DNA from: Cannabis sativa
Lineage: Eukaryota; Streptophyta; Magnoliopsida; Rosales; Cannabaceae
NCBI RefSeq assembly: GCF_029168945.1
Contig: NC_083604.1
Location: 69,704,211 to 69,768,210, forward strand
Direction: 5' to 3'
Length of the DNA stretch: 64,000 nucleotides
This document shows positions 59,986-64,000 of the stretch, piece after piece; position 1 is the first letter of the stretch, and the number at the start of each line of letters is the position of its first letter. The translations under genes were made by a program, and so were the position numbers. A model generated the notes under the pieces. It made no database searches. It was not told the DNA's origin and was given only the letters and a program-made list of their open reading frames with translations.

Positions 59986-60754
59986 TGGAACATAGCAGCT
60001 CTTGGCAGGTACGTTTGGGACATTGCAAGTAAGAAAGACTGTTTATTTGTGAGGTGGATACATTCAGTATACTTGAAGGATCAACAATGGTGGGAGTATG
60101 ATGCTCCTAATGATTGCAACTGGTATTGGAAGAAAATTGTTGGAGTGAAGAACCGTTTGAAGGAGAAGCTCGACTCTGCTGGTTTTTTACTGCAGAAGTA
60201 TACAATTTAGTTTGGATACAATATGTTTTTCACCAACAATGAGAAAGTTCCTTGACATAGAGATGTGTGGGATAGACTTATTATTCCAAAACACAAGTTC
60301 ATACTCTGGCTTGTTATGTGGGGCAGGTTGAACACCAAAGAAAAGCTTGCCAAGTATGATATGAACATAGATGAGACTTGTCTTTTTTATGGGAAGGAGA
60401 AGGAATCGATTAAGCATCTCTTTTTTTTTTGCTTGTGATTATAGTAGGAAGTGCTTGCAAGAAGTAAAAGCATGGCTGCTATGGAGAACAAAAGCCGATT
60501 CAATTCACAGCCTCTTACAAAACATCAAGAACAACAGAACTTTTTCAGCAACTCGAAGAAGTATGCTGAAAGTAGTACTAGCTGGACTGCTGTATCACAT
60601 TTGGGAGGCGAGGAACGATGTCTTGTGGAATCAAAAGGTGAGACATATCACAGCAGTGGCGAAACAGTTACAATGGGAGAGCAAACTCAGGATTATAGAA
60701 ACAATGCCTAGGAAAACTAATGATGTAGATAGAGAATGGATTGGTAATATATGA
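59986..60754 (+). pseudogene. LINE ORF2 C-terminal part, zf-RVT region
   Basis: Text such as WNIAALGRYVWDIASKKDCLF, VRWIHSVYLKDQQWWEYDA, WDRLIIPKHKFILWLVMWGR and NTKEKLAKYDMNIDETCLF continues the ORF, with stops near 59985, 60208 and 60255. The zinc-binding segment (CLFYGKEKESIKHLFFFC) has its first pair changed (CxxC read here as CLFYG). A frameshift at the T-run 60419-60430 separates the final segment, VVLAGLLYHIWEARNDVLWN. Confidence 0.82.
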
Positions 60755-60910
60755 TTCCCTGCTGGGAAGTGTAATACTGTAATACTGTAATGGAATTGCT
60801 TACATAGGTGGGAAAAGGGATGATTTCGGATGTAATCAAGTAAGTTGTAAAAATGTTGTAAATGTTGATGAGCAATACAAGAACCTTATTCATCAAAAAA
60901 AAAAAAAAAA
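60755..60910 (+). other. LINE 3' UTR and poly(A) tail
   Basis: Follows the ORF2 end; includes a repeated gtaatactgtaatactgtaat at 60770-60790 and ends ttattcatcaaaaaaaa with a tail of about 17 A. Plant LINE tails commonly end in this ttcatc/ttcaaa plus poly(A) form. Confidence 0.8.
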
Positions 60911-60965
60911 TTAAAATTACATTTTTCATCATTAGTACTCGAAATATTTTTTTGCCCCCACTAAA

Positions 60966-61164
60966 TGTAACGCTCCCGCTTCAAGCTTCCATGGGCCCTT
61001 TTCTGAGAAAGCGTGCAAGTGAAGACAAAGTACGTTGAAAACACTCGGGGTGGGTGTGTAAGGTCAGTCATCACTCCATGAAGTAACCAAAGTGGCGTAT
61101 CATGTATAAGAACCATGATTCCATGAGGGAAGGCTATATGGTGGCTTGAAGTAGGGACGTTACA
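60966..61164. repeat. Small TG...CA element of 199 bp
   Basis: It begins TGTAACGCTCCC and ends GGGACGTTACA, an 11-12 bp inverted repeat with LTR-like termini. The composition is GC-richer than its surroundings. It may be a solo LTR of a TRIM-type element, but the flanks ctaaa and ataca do not match, so no duplication supports this. Confidence 0.4.
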
Positions 61165-62000
61165 ATACAATGTATACATGAAAAAATTCTATTCCTCCAC
61201 GTAAATAATTATTCAATTTTTTTAAAAAGAGAATTATTAAAAAAAAAATAAGTAAATGAATTTAAAATTAAAAAAATAAATTTTAAAATAAATAGAAGAA
61301 ATATTTTTTTTTTCATTTTTTTTCTTTCTTTCTTATAGATCAGTACACAACAGTGAATATTGTTCCTTTTTTTTTTCTTTCTAGTTTTTCCAATTTTTAA
61401 TCTCTCTTCTTCTTCATTCTTCATACCATCACTATATTATCCACCGCCAAAGCCATCACTACCCACCACCACCTTCACTGCACCCTATGTTTTATATCTA
61501 TTGACCTCAAAATTTAGTCAACTGATAGCGAAATCGTATTTAATGCTGATGCTTGGCACATGTTACACAATAAGAATAAAAAAGTAAATAAGACACAAAA
61601 TTTTATGGAGGTTCGCCCCCCTTAGTTAGCGGGTAATGACCTATACTCTCTTTTTAGTTGTATTAATACCCAGAGATAATACTACTCAGATCACTATATT
61701 GATGGGATCTGAAGTAGCTCTCTTAAGATTACAATGTATGAATCATTAGGTAAGTCTCTAACGAGAGAGCTAGAGCCTTAGAGACATGCGAGAGAGAGGG
61801 AAAGAGCCCTTTGGGCTTGTAGCAGAGAGGGAGAAGAGAAGATTAGGATTTCAGACTTAGAGTTGAGAGCTTAGGGAGCTTGGAGGCTTAAATGACTTAG
61901 GATTTTAAAGATAGGCTAATGCTCTTTATATAGTAGAGCTTATATGCCTAATATCCTTAGAAATAGGTAAAATAAAGTTGTTATTTACATATTTAAATGA
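61165..62000. other. Unclassified repeat-like DNA, no gene seen
   Basis: 61200-61400 is low-complexity A/T. From about 61590 the sequence (ttatggaggttcgccccc, then gcgggtaatgacctat and long gagagag stretches at 61760-61860) is of a type that I associate with dispersed plant repeats, but I cannot assign it. No credible ORF. Confidence 0.4.
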
Positions 62001-63300
62001 CTAAATTATCCCTTGAAAATAGGAAAGTTGACTAGGCCCTCTCCTCGTTCTGGCCGCTGACCTATTGGGATAGCAGCCTTCGGGCTTTGCCTGCCCTTTA
62101 TAATAAAAAATTCCAGCTCAGCCTGGGAAATCGCTGGCAACAACAGAAAGGAAGGGGTCCATGTAGCTACTGTGCCCGCCCCCTTCTTAGTCACTGGGGC
62201 AACATGTTTTGATTCGTAGTGATAAAATCATTTCCGATTGGCTTTCTTTATTTGGTTTCCTTGAACTGAATCTAATCTTTTTGCCCTACCAACTATATTT
62301 CCATAAGAAAAATTGGGTTTTTTTGGTGAAAACTTAGATGTTGAAGCATGGGTGGTGGTTGGATGAACAAAATGTACAAGGAAGGAGAATTGTCCAAGCT
62401 TGTATATACGCTTGAATGAACTAGCGAGATAGGCTCGAAAATAGGATAAAAAATACCATCTTAGACGTACCAAGAGGTGATCGCGCAATCATACTGTCTC
62501 ATGCAGTGTTCCCATAATTTCAATCCCGTTTAGTCTTCCGACATATGGCTTGGTGGAAAAAGTTCTTTGATCCGTAGTTAGAAAGGATAGCTATTCAATC
62601 CCAGTCAGCTTGTCACACTAGGTTTTCCCTTCTATTTAGGTTAGTTCTAAAAGCTGAACAACTAGCGTCGTTTTGAGGAGCAATGCCGGGCAGTAGGGAT
62701 TGTAAGAAGTAGTTCCTTCTCTACTTCAGAAGGACTGAAGGTTGCACTACGTTCAAGGAATTGTACCTGGGAATGAGTGATACACAGATCCATCAACAAC
62801 AATAGTGAAAGTCTGAGCTTTAAGCCATTATGCCAAAAAAAGTACGCAACAAAGCTCTACTTACTTGAATACCAATCGTGCTGAGTTATTATCATCTCTT
62901 CTCGAAATAAGAGAGATATAGGTCTACGACCAACTCCCTTATAAGCGGTGAATACTACTTCTTTCCTAATAACTATAGCATTTGAATATCTAATCTTTTT
63001 GAATTGAACGCACAAATTCCTATCTTCAGATTTACGAACAAAAGCTTTGTAGTGAAACATGAAGCCTTTCTTTCCTCGCGGGCAAGAAGCACACCAGCAG
63101 TGTGCGTTGCGTGATTCTATTGTGTTTTTTGCACATGATCGGGTAGACAGTGGACTGGAAGAGAACTTCGATTCACTCGACCAATAGGCAGGCAGCGTGC
63201 TTATCTTGTGTGACAACACTACAAAGTGAGTGGCGCTTCTAGGCGGGCAGTTCTGTGACAACACTACAGAGAAAGCGGCACTTTCGTGTAACATGCTATA
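62001..63300. other. GC-richer block, candidate organellar (mitochondrial) insertion
   Basis: Base composition rises from the roughly 30 percent GC of the surroundings to something near 45 percent by eye, with mixed sequence and few A/T runs. Phrases such as ccttcgggctttgcctgccc and aaggaattgtacctgggaat look like plant mitochondrial intergenic DNA. A 30-bp near-duplicate (gtgacaacactacaaagtga, gtgacaacactacagagaaa) occurs at about 63210 and 63253. I recognise no mitochondrial gene, so this is a composition-based guess. Confidence 0.35.
62857..63294 (-). other. Unrecognised open reading frame in the GC-richer block
   Basis: 145 codons on the minus strand, ending HDWYSSK at 62857-62880. The second half (GKKGFMFHYKAFVRKSEDRN, LCVQFKKIRYSNAIVIRKEV, VFTAYKGVGRRPISLLF) has a protein-like, basic composition, while the first half is Ser-rich and less convincing. 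I do not recognise the family. It may be a fragment of an organellar gene or intron ORF, or chance. Confidence 0.3.
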
Positions 63301-64000
63301 GTCTCAACGCCCTTACAAGGTAGTGATGAGTTTCACTCGCTTTAAGCCCAGCTATCGAGGCCCAACTTGCAGCTTGGCTTGCTGTCCACGTATGAGGGTT
63401 GCACATCAAAATCTTGCCAGGGAAAAGCTGGTCGGCCATGTACCTGTAGGATATAGGCTGGCAGGCCATACAATCTATGTAGGTTGAGGTCTGGCCAGCC
63501 ATGCTCCTGCCAGGGTCTGGCCGACCATGTGCATACCAGGGTCTGGCCGGCCATGCGCCTGCCAAGATCTTATAGGTCATGTTCATGCCAACTTTGACAA
63601 GTGGAGGCTAGCCCTTGGAGATGGAGGCCAACTTTTGTACACCTTTTCCTTGTAGAGGTCAGGCTTCCTTAGTTGAACGGACCCTTCCTTGGTTTGAAAG
63701 TCACCTTTTGGCTAGCCAGCTTGTGCTCGAACCCTGGCCGACCATATAAGCTCATCCTAGCCAGCCTATAGACACCCTTGGCCGGCCAAACATGGTGGTA
63801 TAGCTTCTTGACAACTCACTTAACTTCTTTCGCTTGCTACTTGGCAGTTTTTCCATACTTTGTAAGGAGACTTTGTCTTACTATTGGCAAGGTTGTATTC
63901 TACATGTACTCTATCTTGGCTAATGTGCACATGCCACGTCATGTGGACAAAATTTGGGATAACATTTGCTCTCTAAGTATCTGTTCGTACATCTGGTTGG
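63301..64000. repeat. GGCCGGCC-rich region with 26-27-bp tandem repeats
   Basis: At about 63490-63571 three units of the form gtctggccggccatg plus c-cctgccagg follow each other, with two diverged units before them (from 63429). Further single copies of tggccgaccat and ggccggccaa occur at 63738 and 63780. The open frames through the repeats are a by-product of the unit length. Likely the LTR or leader of an element that continues beyond the window. Confidence 0.6.

Larger units (their letters stand above)
50278..60910 (+). mobile_element. L1-type LINE with inverted 5' end, split by Athila element
   Basis: The flanking direct repeat TTAAAATTACA lies at 50267-50277 and 60911-60921, and the plus strand ends in a poly(A) of about 17 bases. 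From 50278 to about 51430 the element is reversed (ORF1 end and endonuclease on the minus strand); from 51433 it is forward, starting just after the endonuclease end (GVFDHNPILVS). This is the product expected of twin priming. The 52179-58789 Athila insertion lies between FFQDN and WQLVGS of the reverse transcriptase region. Confidence 0.9.

Noticed and set aside
61360..61587. 75-codon ORF with hydrophobic start, possible small secreted protein
   Set aside because: The Phe-rich start is a T-run and nothing else supports expression.

Overview
The window reads as nuclear DNA of an AT-rich eudicot plant. The evidence is a three-exon R2R3-MYB gene with plant splice sites, plant-type LTR retrotransposons (Tekay-like chromovirus, Athila-like, Copia), plant L1-type LINEs, and Harbinger, hAT, CACTA and Mutator-like MITEs. 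I cannot name the species. I see no bacterial genes, CRISPR array, rRNA or tRNA. Apart from the MYB gene, nearly everything I can identify is a mobile element or AT-rich intergenic DNA.

Layout. 1-6588: part of an antisense LTR, then a long Gypsy-type LTR split by a Harbinger-type element that itself holds a solo LTR (3041-4919). 7560-9443: promoter and coding region of a subgroup-14 (RAX/MYB68-like) R2R3-MYB factor, the one convincing host gene. 9444-16239: AT-rich intergenic DNA with microsatellites and a LINE tail. 16240-18870: a diverged AT-rich tandem repeat, interrupted by a retroposed sequence with an RNase H domain that in turn carries a hAT-type MITE. 20968-22041: a CACTA-type and a second MITE. 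22960-33114: four nested layers, namely MITE in MITE of one family, then a deleted Tekay-like element on the minus strand, then an Athila-type solo LTR.

35155-43440: a minus-strand LINE tail, a minus-strand Copia element broken by a Tekay-type solo LTR, and the 3' end of a second, plus-strand Copia element. 44525-45614: a foldback element built of alternating inverted blocks, the most unusual object here. 46845-48597: a possible hAT end, a Mutator-like MITE in a TA repeat, and a third copy of the MITE family. 50265-60921: an L1-type LINE with an inverted 5' end, split by a recent 6.6 kb Athila derivative (52179-58789) that keeps identical-length LTRs and one intact 390-codon ORF. 60966-64000: a small TG...CA element, then GC-richer DNA that may be organellar, then GGCCGGCC-rich tandem repeats.

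The elements do not form a functional system with the MYB gene. They record successive insertions whose order can be read from target-site duplications: the LINE precedes its Athila insert, the MITE pair precedes the Tekay element, and that precedes its solo LTR. Several boundaries below rest on direct repeats I matched by eye; no database search was possible.
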